From: Streptomyces sp. DH24
GTDB taxonomy: Bacteria; Actinomycetota; Actinomycetes; Streptomycetales; Streptomycetaceae
DNA: 64,000 bases
Direction: 5' to 3'
NCBI RefSeq assembly: GCF_029813775.1
Contig: NZ_JARVKW010000014.1
Span: forward strand, 98,017 to 162,016
This document shows positions 16,579 to 24,779 of the stretch, piece by piece. The position numbers were made by a program, and so were the translations under genes. The notes under the pieces are model-generated. The model worked only from the letters and a program-made list of their open reading frames with translations, made no database searches and was not told where the DNA came from. The number at the start of each line of letters is the position of its first letter. The stretch's first letter is position 1.

Positions 16579-17433
16579 CTACGGCAGCTGCGCCGCCCGT
16601 GCCTCGCGACGGTTGTCGCGGAAGTTGTTCACCCGGCGGGCCGTCGCGAACAGCGGAATCACCGCGCCCATGACCAGCTGCAGCGCGCAGCCCGTCTGGA
16701 GCAGCAGCTGCCCGCTCGGCGCGTCGAACGCCCATGCCGCCAGCAGGCCCATGCTGAGCACGATCCACGACAGCATGGCCACGGCGAGACGGCCCCGCGG
16801 CTTCGGGTACTCCACGCGGCTCACCATCAGCCAGGCCGTCCCGAGAATGGCCAGCAGCGTCGCCACGAAGGGCAGCTCCAGCAGCACGATCGAGACGACC
16901 GTCAGCGCGCCGAACGGCGACGGCATGCCCTGGAACGTGCCGTCCTTCACCGTGACGCAGGAGAACCGCGCAAGCCTCAGCACCACCGCCAGCAGCACCA
17001 CGATCGCGCCGACCGCCGCCACCCGCTGGTGCGCGTCGTCGGCGACCATGCCGTAGACCAGGACGAAGTACGCCGGGGCCAGGCCGAAGCTGATCAGGTC
17101 GGAGAGGTTGTCCAGCTCCGCGCCCATGGGGGAGGAGCGCAGCTTGCGCGCCACCAGGCCGTCGAACAGGTCGAAGACCGCGGCGCACAGCATCAGGATG
17201 ACCGCGGTGGCCGCGCTGTGGCGGGCCATGCCGGTCTCCTGGCTGCCCGTGAGGTGCGGGATGAGGATGCCGGTGGTGGTGAAGTACACCGCCATGAAGC
17301 CGCACGTGGCGTTGCCGAGCGTCAGGGTGTCCGCTATCGACAGGCGCAGCGAGAGCGGCATCTCCTCCTCGTCGTCCGCCTCGTCGGCGTCGGGCACCCA
17401 GCCCGCCTGAGTCTCCGGATCAATCACGGTCAA
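16579..17433 (-). CDS. pssA: CDP-diacylglycerol--serine O-phosphatidyltransferase
   Basis: 284 residues, a membrane CDP-alcohol phosphatidyltransferase with the motif DGLVARKLRSSPMGAELDNL followed by SD, which supplies the metal-binding Asp residues. Several hydrophobic segments follow. It makes phosphatidylserine, which the upstream gene decarboxylates to phosphatidylethanolamine. The likely start is TTG 17433, overlapping the psd stop by 14 bp; GTG 17427 is the alternative. Both imply translational coupling to psd. An acidic cytoplasmic N-terminus (DADEADDEEE) precedes the first helix. Confidence 0.93.
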   Translation of the reverse strand: MTVIDPETQAGWVPDADEADDEEEMPLSLRLSIADTLTLGNATCGFMAVYFTTTGILIPHLTGSQETGMARHSAATAVILMLCAAVFDLFDGLVARKLRSSPMGAELDNLSDLISFGLAPAYFVLVYGMVADDAHQRVAAVGAIVVLLAVVLRLARFSCVTVKDGTFQGMPSPFGALTVVSIVLLELPFVATLLAILGTAWLMVSRVEYPKPRGRLAVAMLSWIVLSMGLLAAWAFDAPSGQLLLQTGCALQLVMGAVIPLFATARRVNNFRDNRREARAAQLP

Positions 17434-18076
17434 TGCGAGTCACCCCAGCCACGGTCTTCTGACCGACCTCGACCGCCACCTCCACGCCTTCCGGGAGGTA
17501 CAGGTCGACGCGGGAGCCGAACCGGATCAGACCGATCCGCTCGCCCTGCTCGACCTTCGTGCCCTGCGGAACGTACGGCACGATGCGGCGGGCCACCGCG
17601 CCGGCGATCTGGATCATCTCGATGTCACCGAGCTCGGTGTCGAAGTGCCAGACGACGCGCTCGTTGTTCTCGCTCTCCTTGTTGAAAGCGGGAACGAAGC
17701 CGCCGGGGATGTGCTCGACCGACGTCACCGTGCCGTCCAGCGGCGCGCGGTTGACGTGGACGTTGAGCGGGCTCATGAAAATCGCGACGCGCGTGCGGCC
17801 GTCCTTCCACGGCATGATGCTCTGCACCACACCGTCGGCGGGCGAGATGACCCGGCCCCGGGTGATCTCACGCTCGGGGTCGCGGAAGAACCACAGCATT
17901 CCCGCCGCCAGCGCGGTGGCGGGGACGGCGACGGCCTTGGCCGCGCCCGAGCGGCGGGCGCGGGCCAGGCTGAGGGCTGCGGTGGCGACGGTCGGAAGAA
18001 GCCACGGCGATGCTCCGCGCGCGAGGCGTACGCCGAAACGGCTGTCGCGAGGTGCAGAGGTTTGGCTGTCGGGCAT
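17420..18076 (-). CDS. psd: Phosphatidylserine decarboxylase, short soluble-type
   Basis: A 218-residue proenzyme of the short PSD class. The self-cleavage motif is RFGSR (Gly187-Ser188), whose serine becomes the pyruvoyl group. SPADGVV and MSPLNVHVNR are the other conserved blocks. One or two N-terminal hydrophobic stretches (WLLPTVATAALSLA, AVPATALAAGMLWFF) may tether it to the membrane. GAAGG lies 6 nt before the ATG. It is the first gene of the psd-pssA operon, which completes phosphatidylethanolamine synthesis. Confidence 0.93.
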   Translation of the reverse strand: MPDSQTSAPRDSRFGVRLARGASPWLLPTVATAALSLARARRSGAAKAVAVPATALAAGMLWFFRDPEREITRGRVISPADGVVQSIMPWKDGRTRVAIFMSPLNVHVNRAPLDGTVTSVEHIPGGFVPAFNKESENNERVVWHFDTELGDIEMIQIAGAVARRIVPYVPQGTKVEQGERIGLIRFGSRVDLYLPEGVEVAVEVGQKTVAGVTRIDRD

Positions 18077-18201
18077 GGATGACCTTCGTAGCGGATGATG
18101 CCGCGCTTCTTACGGGGGGACGGCGGCTTTCCGGCGATCGTAGCGGCTCCGGGCCGCAACTGGGTAAGCCAGGAAGCCGAGTCGGCGGCCGAAGACTGCT
18201 G

Positions 18202-18238
18202 ACGGGGTGTGATTCTCTTCCCAAAGAAAACACCCCGT
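18202..18238 (-). terminator. Terminator of the ethylmalonyl-CoA operon
   Basis: ACGGGGTGT (18202-18210) and ACACCCCGT (18230-18238) form a perfect 9-bp stem with a 19-nt loop, 11 bp past the mcd stop on the minus strand. Confidence 0.65.
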
Positions 18239-18248
18239 ATCCGGACAT

Positions 18249-19454
18249 CTAGCCCTGGAATCGATACTCTTCGAGCAGCCTGCGGCCGATGATCATTTTC
18301 TGGATCTCGGCGGTACCTTCACCGATGAGCAGCATCGGCGCCTCGCGGTAGAGACGCTCGATCTCGTACTCCTTGGAGAAGCCGTATCCACCGTGGATAC
18401 GGAAGGCGTCCTCCACGACCTCTTTGCAGTATTCGGAGGCGAGATACTTCGCCATCCCTGCCTCAAGGTCGTTTCGTTCCCCCGAGTCCTTTTTGCGTGC
18501 GGCGTTCACCATCATCGCATGAGCGGCCTCCACCTTGGTAGCCATCTCGGCCAGCTTGAACTGGATGGCCTGGTGCTGGGCGATCTGCTTGCCGAACGTG
18601 TGGCGCTGCTGGGCGTACGACACGCCCAGCTCGAAGGCACGCTGCGCGACGCCGCAGCCACGCGCCGCGACGTTCACCCGACCGACCTCGACGCCGTCCA
18701 TCATCTGGTAGAAGCCGCGGCCGGTGACCCCGCCGAGCACCCGATCGGCGGGAATGCGCAGGCCGTCCATGATGAGCTCGGTGGTGTCGACACCCTTGTA
18801 GCCCATCTTGTCGATCTTGCCGGGGATGGTCAGGCCGGGCCGGACCTCACCGAAGCCCGGCTCCTTCTCCACGAGGAAGGTCGTCATGGACTTGTGCGGC
18901 GCCGTGCCCTCGGGGTGTCCTTCGTCACTTCGCACCAGTACGGCCACCAGGGACGAGGTTCCGCCGTTCGTCAGCCACATCTTCTGGCCCGTCAGGACGT
19001 ACTCGTCGCCGTCCCTGACCGCCTTCGACGTGATGGCCGACACGTCCGAGCCCAGCGCCGGCTCCGACATGGAGAACGCGCCGCGGATGTCGCCGGCCGC
19101 CATCCTCGGCAGGAAGTGGTCCTTCTGCTCCTGCGTGCCGTGCTGCTTGAGCATGTACGCCACGATGAAGTGGGTGTTGATGATGCCGGACACCGACATC
19201 CAGCCACGCGCGATCTCCTCCACGCACAGCGCGTAGGTGAGCAGCGACTCGCCCAGACCCCCGTACTCCTCGGGGATCATCAGACCGAACAGGCCGAGCT
19301 CCTTGAGCCCGTCGACGATCTGCTGCGGGTACTCGTCGCGGTGCTCCAGCTCGGTCGCGACGGGGATGATCTCCTTGTCCACGAAGTCCCGGACGGTGGA
19401 GAGGATCTCCTGCTGGACGTCCGTGAGGCCGTGGGTCTGGGCGAGACGCGCCAT
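18249..19454 (-). CDS. mcd: Acyl-CoA dehydrogenase, probable methylsuccinyl-CoA dehydrogenase
   Basis: 401 residues, FAD-dependent acyl-CoA dehydrogenase fold. Typical blocks are LTYALCVEEIARGW, SEPALGSDV, GQKMWLTNGG and the C-terminal IHGGYGFSKEYEIERLYRE. As last gene of the ccr-meaA-mcl-mch series it should oxidise (2S)-methylsuccinyl-CoA to mesaconyl-CoA. It has the length of an ordinary acyl-CoA dehydrogenase, without the N-terminal extension I recall for the Rhodobacter enzyme. ATG 19454 follows the mch stop by 2 bp and has AGGAGA upstream. Family assignment is clear; substrate is from context. Confidence 0.88.
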   Translation of the reverse strand: MARLAQTHGLTDVQQEILSTVRDFVDKEIIPVATELEHRDEYPQQIVDGLKELGLFGLMIPEEYGGLGESLLTYALCVEEIARGWMSVSGIINTHFIVAYMLKQHGTQEQKDHFLPRMAAGDIRGAFSMSEPALGSDVSAITSKAVRDGDEYVLTGQKMWLTNGGTSSLVAVLVRSDEGHPEGTAPHKSMTTFLVEKEPGFGEVRPGLTIPGKIDKMGYKGVDTTELIMDGLRIPADRVLGGVTGRGFYQMMDGVEVGRVNVAARGCGVAQRAFELGVSYAQQRHTFGKQIAQHQAIQFKLAEMATKVEAAHAMMVNAARKKDSGERNDLEAGMAKYLASEYCKEVVEDAFRIHGGYGFSKEYEIERLYREAPMLLIGEGTAEIQKMIIGRRLLEEYRFQG

Positions 19455-19456
19455 GA

Positions 19457-19969
19457 CTACTTCTCCTGCTCCCTGAGCTCGGGGCGGCCGGGCTGTTCGC
19501 CGCCGCGCTCCTTGATGTACGTCTCGGTCGGCACCATGACCTTGCGGCGGAACACGCAGACGAGCGTGCCGTCCTGCTTGTAGCCCTTGGTCTCCACGTG
19601 CACGATGCCGCGGTCGTTCTTCGACTTCGACGGCCACTTGTCGAGCACCGTGGTCTCGCCGTAGACCGTGTCGCCGTGGAAGGTCGGCGCCACGTGCCTG
19701 AGCGACTCGATCTCCAGGTTGGCGATCGCCTTGCCGGAGATGTCCGGCACGGACATGCCGAGCAGCAGCGAGTAGACGTAGTTCCCCACGACGACGTTCC
19801 TGCCGAAGTCCGTCGTCTTCTCCGCGTAGTTGGTGTCCATGTGGAGCGGGTGGTGGTTCATGGTGAGGAGACAGAAGAGGTGGTCGTCGTACTCCGTGAC
19901 CGTCTTCCCGGGCCAGTGCTTGTAGACCGCCCCGACCTCGAACTCCTCGTAGGTGCGTCCGAACTGCAT
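19457..19969 (-). CDS. mch: MaoC-like hydratase, probable mesaconyl-CoA hydratase
   Basis: 170 residues forming one hot-dog domain with the hydratase signature NHHPLHMDTNYA, including the catalytic His/Asp pair. In the ethylmalonyl-CoA pathway this step adds water to mesaconyl-CoA to give beta-methylmalyl-CoA. The proteobacterial enzymes I know have two hot-dog domains; this one would have to dimerise. GGAGG lies 10 nt before the ATG, and the gap to the mcl stop is 5 bp. A charged tail (ERGGEQPGRPELREQEK) ends the protein. Confidence 0.87.
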   Translation of the reverse strand: MQFGRTYEEFEVGAVYKHWPGKTVTEYDDHLFCLLTMNHHPLHMDTNYAEKTTDFGRNVVVGNYVYSLLLGMSVPDISGKAIANLEIESLRHVAPTFHGDTVYGETTVLDKWPSKSKNDRGIVHVETKGYKQDGTLVCVFRRKVMVPTETYIKERGGEQPGRPELREQEK

Positions 19970-19974
19970 GGCCG

Positions 19975-20994
19975 TCACGCCTCCGGGATCTCGAACGTGC
20001 TGGTGCGCCGCATGCCGGCGGCGCGTCCCTTGCCCGCGACGACCAGCGCCATCTTGCGGCTGGCCTCGTCGATCATCTCGTCGCCGAGCATCGCGGAGCC
20101 CTTCTTGCCGCCCGCCTCGGACGTGTAGTACTCGTACGCGTCCAGGATCAGCTCGGCGTGGTCGTAGTCCTCCTGCGACGGCGAGAAGATCTCGTTGGAC
20201 GCCTCGACCTGGCCCGGGTGCAGCACCCACTTGCCGTCGAAGCCGAGGGCCGCGGCGCGCCGGGCGACCTCGCGGTAGCCGTCCACGTTGCGGATCTGGA
20301 GGTAGGGGCCGTCGATCGCCTGGAGGTTGTTGGCGCGGGCGGCCATCAGGATCTTCATCAGGATGTAGTGGTAGGCGTCCGCCGGGTAGCCGGGCGGCTG
20401 CTCGCCGACCACCAGGGACTTCATGTTGATCGACGCCATGAAGTCGGCCGGGCCGAAGATGATCGTCTCCACGCGCGGGGAGGCCTGCGCGATCTCGTTG
20501 ACGTTGTTCAGGCCCTGCGCGTTCTCGATCTGCGCTTCGATGCCGATGCGGCCCACCTCGAAGCCCATCGTCTTCTCGATCTGCGTCAGCAGCAGGTCGA
20601 GCGCGACGATCTGCTGGGCGTCCTGGACCTTCGGCAGCATGATGCAGTCCAGGTTCGGGCCGGCGCCCTCCACGACCGTCACGACATCGCGGTACGTCCA
20701 CTCGGTCGTCCAGTCGTTGACGCGGACCACGCGCGTCTTGCCCGTCCAGTCGCCCTCGTTGAGGAACTTGACGATGGTGTGCCGCGCCTCGGGCTTGGCG
20801 AGCGGCGCGCAGGCGTCCTCCAGGTCCAGGAAGACCTGGTCGGCGGGGAGGCCCTGGGCCTTCTCCAGGAAGCGCGGGTTCGAGCCCGGTACCGCCAGGC
20901 AGGAACGTCGAGGGCGAAGGCGGTCGACAGCGGGCGGGGCCGCGGCGGAGCCGCTCGCTGACGGGGTGGTGGTGGGCGACGGGCGGGCGGTCAT
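19975..20994 (-). CDS. mcl: HpcH/HpaI (CitE-like) CoA-ester lyase, probable beta-methylmalyl-CoA/malyl-CoA lyase
   Basis: 339 residues, TIM-barrel CitE family: RRSCLAVPGSNPRF, DLEDACAP, MLPKVQDA, EAQIENAQGL and FGPADFMASI supply the metal- and CoA-binding residues. It should split beta-methylmalyl-CoA into glyoxylate and propionyl-CoA. The first 25 residues are Ser/Thr/Pro-rich and probably disordered. The ATG overlaps the meaA stop (ATGA), so translation is coupled. It is the carbon-releasing step of the operon. Confidence 0.9.
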   Translation of the reverse strand: MTARPSPTTTPSASGSAAAPPAVDRLRPRRSCLAVPGSNPRFLEKAQGLPADQVFLDLEDACAPLAKPEARHTIVKFLNEGDWTGKTRVVRVNDWTTEWTYRDVVTVVEGAGPNLDCIMLPKVQDAQQIVALDLLLTQIEKTMGFEVGRIGIEAQIENAQGLNNVNEIAQASPRVETIIFGPADFMASINMKSLVVGEQPPGYPADAYHYILMKILMAARANNLQAIDGPYLQIRNVDGYREVARRAAALGFDGKWVLHPGQVEASNEIFSPSQEDYDHAELILDAYEYYTSEAGGKKGSAMLGDEMIDEASRKMALVVAGKGRAAGMRRTSTFEIPEA

Positions 20995-23018
20995 GCGGGG
21001 ACCTCCAGGGGGTCGAGCTTGTTCGCTGTGCGGATCTCGTCGACGATGCGGCCGATGATTCCGGTGATGTCGAAGTCCTTCGGGGTGAAGACCGCGGCCA
21101 CTCCGGCGGCCCGCAGCTGATCGGCGTCACCGTTGGGGATGATGCCACCGGCGATCACCGGTATATCTGTGGCACCGGCCACACGCAGCCGCTCCAGCAC
21201 GTCCGGCACCAGCTGCGCGTGGGACCCGGACAGGATCGACAGGCCGACCGCGTGCACGTCCTCCGCGAGGGCCGCGTCCACGATCTGCTCCGGGGTGAGC
21301 CGGATGCCCTGGTAGACCACCTCGAACCCGGCGTCGCGGGCCCGCACGGCGATCTGCTCGGCGCCGTTGGAGTGCCCGTCCAGGCCCGGCTTGCCGACCA
21401 GGAACCGCAGCTTGCCGACGCCGAGGTCCCGGGCCGTCAGCTCCACCTTGCGGCGCACCTCGGCCAGCTTGGAGCCCTGCTCGGCGGGCACGGCCACCGG
21501 CGCCGACGACACGCCCGTCGGGGCGCGGAACTCGCCGAACACCTCGCGCAGCGCCCCGGCCCACTCGCCGGTCGTGACGCCGGCGCGGGCGCACTCCAGG
21601 GTGGCCTCCATCAGGTTGGCGGTGCCGCGCGCGGCCTCCTTCAGCCTCTCCAGCGCCTTGCACGGGCGCGGGTGGTTGAAGGGCGGCTGGTAGCGGGTGT
21701 CCCGCCAGTGCTGCAGCGAGGCGATGACGCGGGCCTCGACCGCCGGGTCCACCGTCTGGATCGCGGTGTCCAGGTCGGCGGTCAGCGGGTTCGGCTCGGT
21801 GCCCTCGAAGATGTTGACGCCGACGATCTTCTCCTCGCCGGACTCGATCCGGGCCCGGCGCTCCGCGTGCGAGGCCACCAGCTGCGACTTCAGGTAGCCC
21901 GACTCGACGGCGGCCATCGCGCCGCCCATCTGCTGGATGTGGTCGATCTCGGCGAGCGCCGCCCCGACCAGTTCCTCGACCTTCGCCTCGACCACCTTCG
22001 AGCCCTCGAAGATGTCGTCGTACTCCAGCAGGTCGCTCTCGTACGCCAGGACCTGCTGGATGCGCAGTGACCACTGCTGGTCCCAGGGGCGCGGCAGGCC
22101 GAGGGCCTCGTTCCAGGCCGGCAGCTGCACGGCACGCGCGCGTGCGTCCTTGGAGAGGGTCACGGCCAGCATCTCCAGGACGATCCGCTGGACGTTGTTC
22201 TCCGGCTGCGCCTCGGTCAGACCGAGGGAGTTGACCTGGACGCCGTAGCGGAAGCGGCGGTGCTTGGGGTTCTCGATGCCGTACCGCTCGCGTGTGACCT
22301 TGTCCCAGATGCGGCCGAAGGCGCGCATCTTGCACATCTCCTCGACGAAGCGGACGCCCGCGTTCACGAAGAACGAGATGCGGCCGACGACGTCGCCCAT
22401 GCGTTCCTGGGGCACCTGGCCGCTGTCGCGCACGGCGTCCAGCACGGCGATCGCGGTGGACATCGCGTACGCGATCTCCTGCACCGGCGTGGCGCCCGCC
22501 TCCTGCAGGTGGTAGCTGCAGATGTTGATCGGGTTCCACTTCGGCAGGTGGGAGACCGTGTACGCGATCATGTCCGTCGTCAGACGGAGGGAGGGGCCCG
22601 GCGGGAAGACGTGCGTCCCCCGCGACAGGTACTCCTTCACGATGTCGTTCTGCGTCGTGCCCTGGAGCTTGGTGACGTCCGCGCCCTGCTCCTCGGCGAC
22701 GACCTGGTAGAGCGCCAGGAGCCACATGGCCGTGGCGTTGATCGTCATCGAGGTGTTCATCTGCTCCAGGGGGATGTCCTGGAACAGCCGCCGCATGTCA
22801 CCGAGATGGGCCACCGGCACCCCGACCCGGCCGACCTCGCCGCGGGCGAGGACGTGGTCGGAGTCGTAGCCGGTCTGCGTCGGCAGGTCGAACGCGACCG
22901 ACAGACCGGTCTGGCCCTTGGCGAGGTTGCGCCGGTACAGCTCGTTGGACGCCTCCGCGGTCGAGTGCCCCGCGTACGTCCGCATGAGCCACGGACGGTC
23001 CTTCTGACGCTCTGTCAT
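20991..23018 (-). CDS. meaA: Coenzyme B12-dependent ethylmalonyl-CoA mutase (MeaA/Ecm)
   Basis: 675 residues, a methylmalonyl-CoA-mutase-family protein in one chain: substrate barrel (RTYAGHSTAEASNELYRRNL, FDLPTQTGYDSDH, NTSMTINATAMWLLALY) followed by a cobalamin-binding domain with GLDGHSNG, where DGHSNG is the base-off His motif. Its position between ccr and mcl argues for ethylmalonyl-CoA mutase rather than methylmalonyl-CoA mutase, and meaA is the historical name for this gene type. It converts (2R)-ethylmalonyl-CoA to methylsuccinyl-CoA. It lies 10 bp after ccr. Confidence 0.93.
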   Translation of the reverse strand: MTERQKDRPWLMRTYAGHSTAEASNELYRRNLAKGQTGLSVAFDLPTQTGYDSDHVLARGEVGRVGVPVAHLGDMRRLFQDIPLEQMNTSMTINATAMWLLALYQVVAEEQGADVTKLQGTTQNDIVKEYLSRGTHVFPPGPSLRLTTDMIAYTVSHLPKWNPINICSYHLQEAGATPVQEIAYAMSTAIAVLDAVRDSGQVPQERMGDVVGRISFFVNAGVRFVEEMCKMRAFGRIWDKVTRERYGIENPKHRRFRYGVQVNSLGLTEAQPENNVQRIVLEMLAVTLSKDARARAVQLPAWNEALGLPRPWDQQWSLRIQQVLAYESDLLEYDDIFEGSKVVEAKVEELVGAALAEIDHIQQMGGAMAAVESGYLKSQLVASHAERRARIESGEEKIVGVNIFEGTEPNPLTADLDTAIQTVDPAVEARVIASLQHWRDTRYQPPFNHPRPCKALERLKEAARGTANLMEATLECARAGVTTGEWAGALREVFGEFRAPTGVSSAPVAVPAEQGSKLAEVRRKVELTARDLGVGKLRFLVGKPGLDGHSNGAEQIAVRARDAGFEVVYQGIRLTPEQIVDAALAEDVHAVGLSILSGSHAQLVPDVLERLRVAGATDIPVIAGGIIPNGDADQLRAAGVAAVFTPKDFDITGIIGRIVDEIRTANKLDPLEVPA

Positions 23019-23028
23019 CTACCGGCCC

Positions 23029-24372
23029 TCAGACGTTCCGGAAGCGGTTGATGGCGTCGACGTGCCGGGCGCGCATCTCCGGGTCGCGCACGCCCAGGCC
23101 CTCCTCGGGGGCCAGGCACAGCACGCCGACCTTGCCCTGGTGGAGGTTGCGGTGCACGTCGTAGGCGGCCTGCCCGGTGTCCTCGAGGGAGTAGACCTTG
23201 GACAGGGTCGGGTGGATCTTGCCCTTGGCGATGAGCCGGTTGGCCTCCCAGGCCTCGCGGTAGTTGGCGAAGTGCGAGCCGATGATCCGCTTCAGCGACA
23301 TCCACAGGTAGCGGTTGTCGTACTCGTGCATGTAGCCCGAGGTGGAGGCGCAGGTGGTGATGGTGCCGCCCTTGCGGGTGACGTAGACGCTGGCGCCGAA
23401 GGTCTCGCGGCCGGGGTGCTCGAAGACGATGTCGATGTCCTCGCCGCCGGTGAGCTCGCGGATGCGCTTGCCGAAGCGCTTCCACTCCTTGGGGTCCTGG
23501 GTGTTCTCGTCCTTCCAGAACCTGTAGCCCTCGGCGGTGCGGTCGATGATCGCCTCCGCGCCCATCGCGCGGCAGATCTCCGCCTTCTGCGGCGAGGAGA
23601 CGACACAGATCGGGTTGGCGCCGCCGGCCAGCGCGAACTGCGTGGCGTAGGAGCCGAGGCCGCCGCTGGCGCCCCAGATCAGGACGTTGTCGCCCTGCTT
23701 CATGCCGGCGCCGTTGCGGGAGACCAACTGGCGGTAGGCGGTGGAGTTGACCAGGCCAGGAGCGGCGGCCTCCTCCCAGCTCAGGTGCTTGGGCTTGGGC
23801 ATCAGCTGGTTCGACTTGACCAGCGCGATCTCGGCGAGGCCGCCGAAGTTGGTCTCGAAGCCCCAGATGCGCTGCTCGGGGTCGAGCATCGTGTCGTTGT
23901 GGCCGTCCGAGGACTCCAGCTCGACGGACAGGCAGTGCGCGACGACCTCGTCGCCCGGCTGCCAGGCGTTGACGCCCGGGCCGGTGCGCAGGACGACGCC
24001 GGCGAGGTCGGAGCCGATGATGTGGTACGGCAGGTCGTGGCGCTTGGCCAGCTCGTTGGTGCGGCCGTAGCGCTCCAGGAACCCGAAGGTCGACAGCGGC
24101 TCGAAGATCGAGGTCCACACCGAGTTGTAGTTGACCGAGGAGGCCATCACGGCCACCAGGGCCTCGCCCGGGCCCAGTTCGGGCACCGGAACCTCGTCGA
24201 GGTGGATCGACTTGCGCGGGTCCTTCTCGCGGGTGGGCATGCCCGCGAACATCTCCGTCTCGTCCTTGTGCACGGTGATCGCGCGGTACGACTCGGGGAT
24301 CGGCAGGGCGGCGAAGTCGGCCGAGGTGGAGTCGGGCGACTGGATCGCGTCGAGGATGTCCTTCACGGTCAC
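23029..24372 (-). CDS. ccr: Crotonyl-CoA carboxylase/reductase
   Basis: 447 residues, a medium-chain dehydrogenase/reductase with NADPH-binding LIWGASGGLGSYATQFA and family blocks TSIFEPLSTFGFLERYGR and FETNFGGLAE. It reductively carboxylates crotonyl-CoA to ethylmalonyl-CoA, the key step of the pathway, and in Streptomyces also supplies ethylmalonyl-CoA to polyketide synthases. The GTG start has GGAGG at 7-nt spacing. It is first in a five-gene minus-strand operon. Direct repeats at 24411-24441 and palindromes at 24582-24603 lie in its leader. Confidence 0.95.
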   Translation of the reverse strand: MTVKDILDAIQSPDSTSADFAALPIPESYRAITVHKDETEMFAGMPTREKDPRKSIHLDEVPVPELGPGEALVAVMASSVNYNSVWTSIFEPLSTFGFLERYGRTNELAKRHDLPYHIIGSDLAGVVLRTGPGVNAWQPGDEVVAHCLSVELESSDGHNDTMLDPEQRIWGFETNFGGLAEIALVKSNQLMPKPKHLSWEEAAAPGLVNSTAYRQLVSRNGAGMKQGDNVLIWGASGGLGSYATQFALAGGANPICVVSSPQKAEICRAMGAEAIIDRTAEGYRFWKDENTQDPKEWKRFGKRIRELTGGEDIDIVFEHPGRETFGASVYVTRKGGTITTCASTSGYMHEYDNRYLWMSLKRIIGSHFANYREAWEANRLIAKGKIHPTLSKVYSLEDTGQAAYDVHRNLHQGKVGVLCLAPEEGLGVRDPEMRARHVDAINRFRNV

Positions 24373-24410
24373 GGTGTTGCCTCCGGCGGTGAGCGCCCCG
24401 AGGGAAGGGC

Positions 24411-24441
24411 GCTGAGGGTTACGTCGGTGCTGCTGAGGGTT
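24411..24441. promoter_or_regulatory. Direct repeats in front of ccr
   Basis: GCTGAGGGTT occurs at 24411-24420 and 24432-24441. The copies start 21 bp apart, two helical turns, so a protein could contact both on one DNA face. They end about 39 and 60 bp before the ccr start. Confidence 0.45.
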
Positions 24442-24581
24442 TTTTCGGGGTGCCGTCGGTTCGGCCGGTGGTGCTGTTCGGCAGCGCTTTGTGGCGCGGG
24501 AGGTTGCCTGTGACGCAGGCGTCCGGAGCGCGCGCGGGCGGGTGGGCCTGCTGGGACAGGCGCCCGGACTCCTTCAACGTA

Positions 24582-24603
24582 TGACACCGCGTGTCAGCTG
24601 ACA
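24582..24603. promoter_or_regulatory. Overlapping palindromes upstream of ccr
   Basis: TGACAC-CGC-GTGTCA (24582-24596) shares its right arm with TGTCAGCTGACA (24592-24603), a perfect 12-bp palindrome. TetR-type or GntR-type dimers bind such sites. The TetR gene on the same strand just upstream is the obvious candidate regulator. Confidence 0.55.
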
Positions 24604-24724
24604 AGGCACTCAGTGCCAGAAGTTGCTCTCAGATGAAATCTTTACGTAACAAATGAGCGATGATCGATCGTATGGTGCCGCACGCCGCCCTCGAAAGACG
24701 GCAAAAACGGCCCGACATGCCAAA

Positions 24725-24749
24725 ACGGCCACCCCGATGGGGTGGCCGT
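24725..24749 (-). terminator. Intrinsic terminator of the TetR gene
   Basis: ACGGCCACCCC and GGGGTGGCCGT form a perfect 11-bp stem with loop GAT. On the minus strand it is followed by TTTTGG. It starts 31 bp after the TetR stop. Confidence 0.85.
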
Positions 24750-24779
24750 CCCGATCCGCCGTGCGTCCGGCGGCAGGGT

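Larger units (their letters stand above)
24373..24779 (-). other. 407-bp gap upstream of ccr: regulatory region, no gene
   Basis: No convincing coding sequence was seen. Going away from ccr it holds two GCTGAGGGTT copies 21 bp apart, overlapping palindromes built from TGACA half-sites, an AT-rich stretch (about 24620-24660) and the terminator of the TetR gene. The ccr promoter should lie here. Confidence 0.6.

Noticed and set aside
24660..24779. Small gene downstream of the TetR gene
   Set aside because: The open stretches there overlap the perfect terminator hairpin and have no ribosome site or family look.
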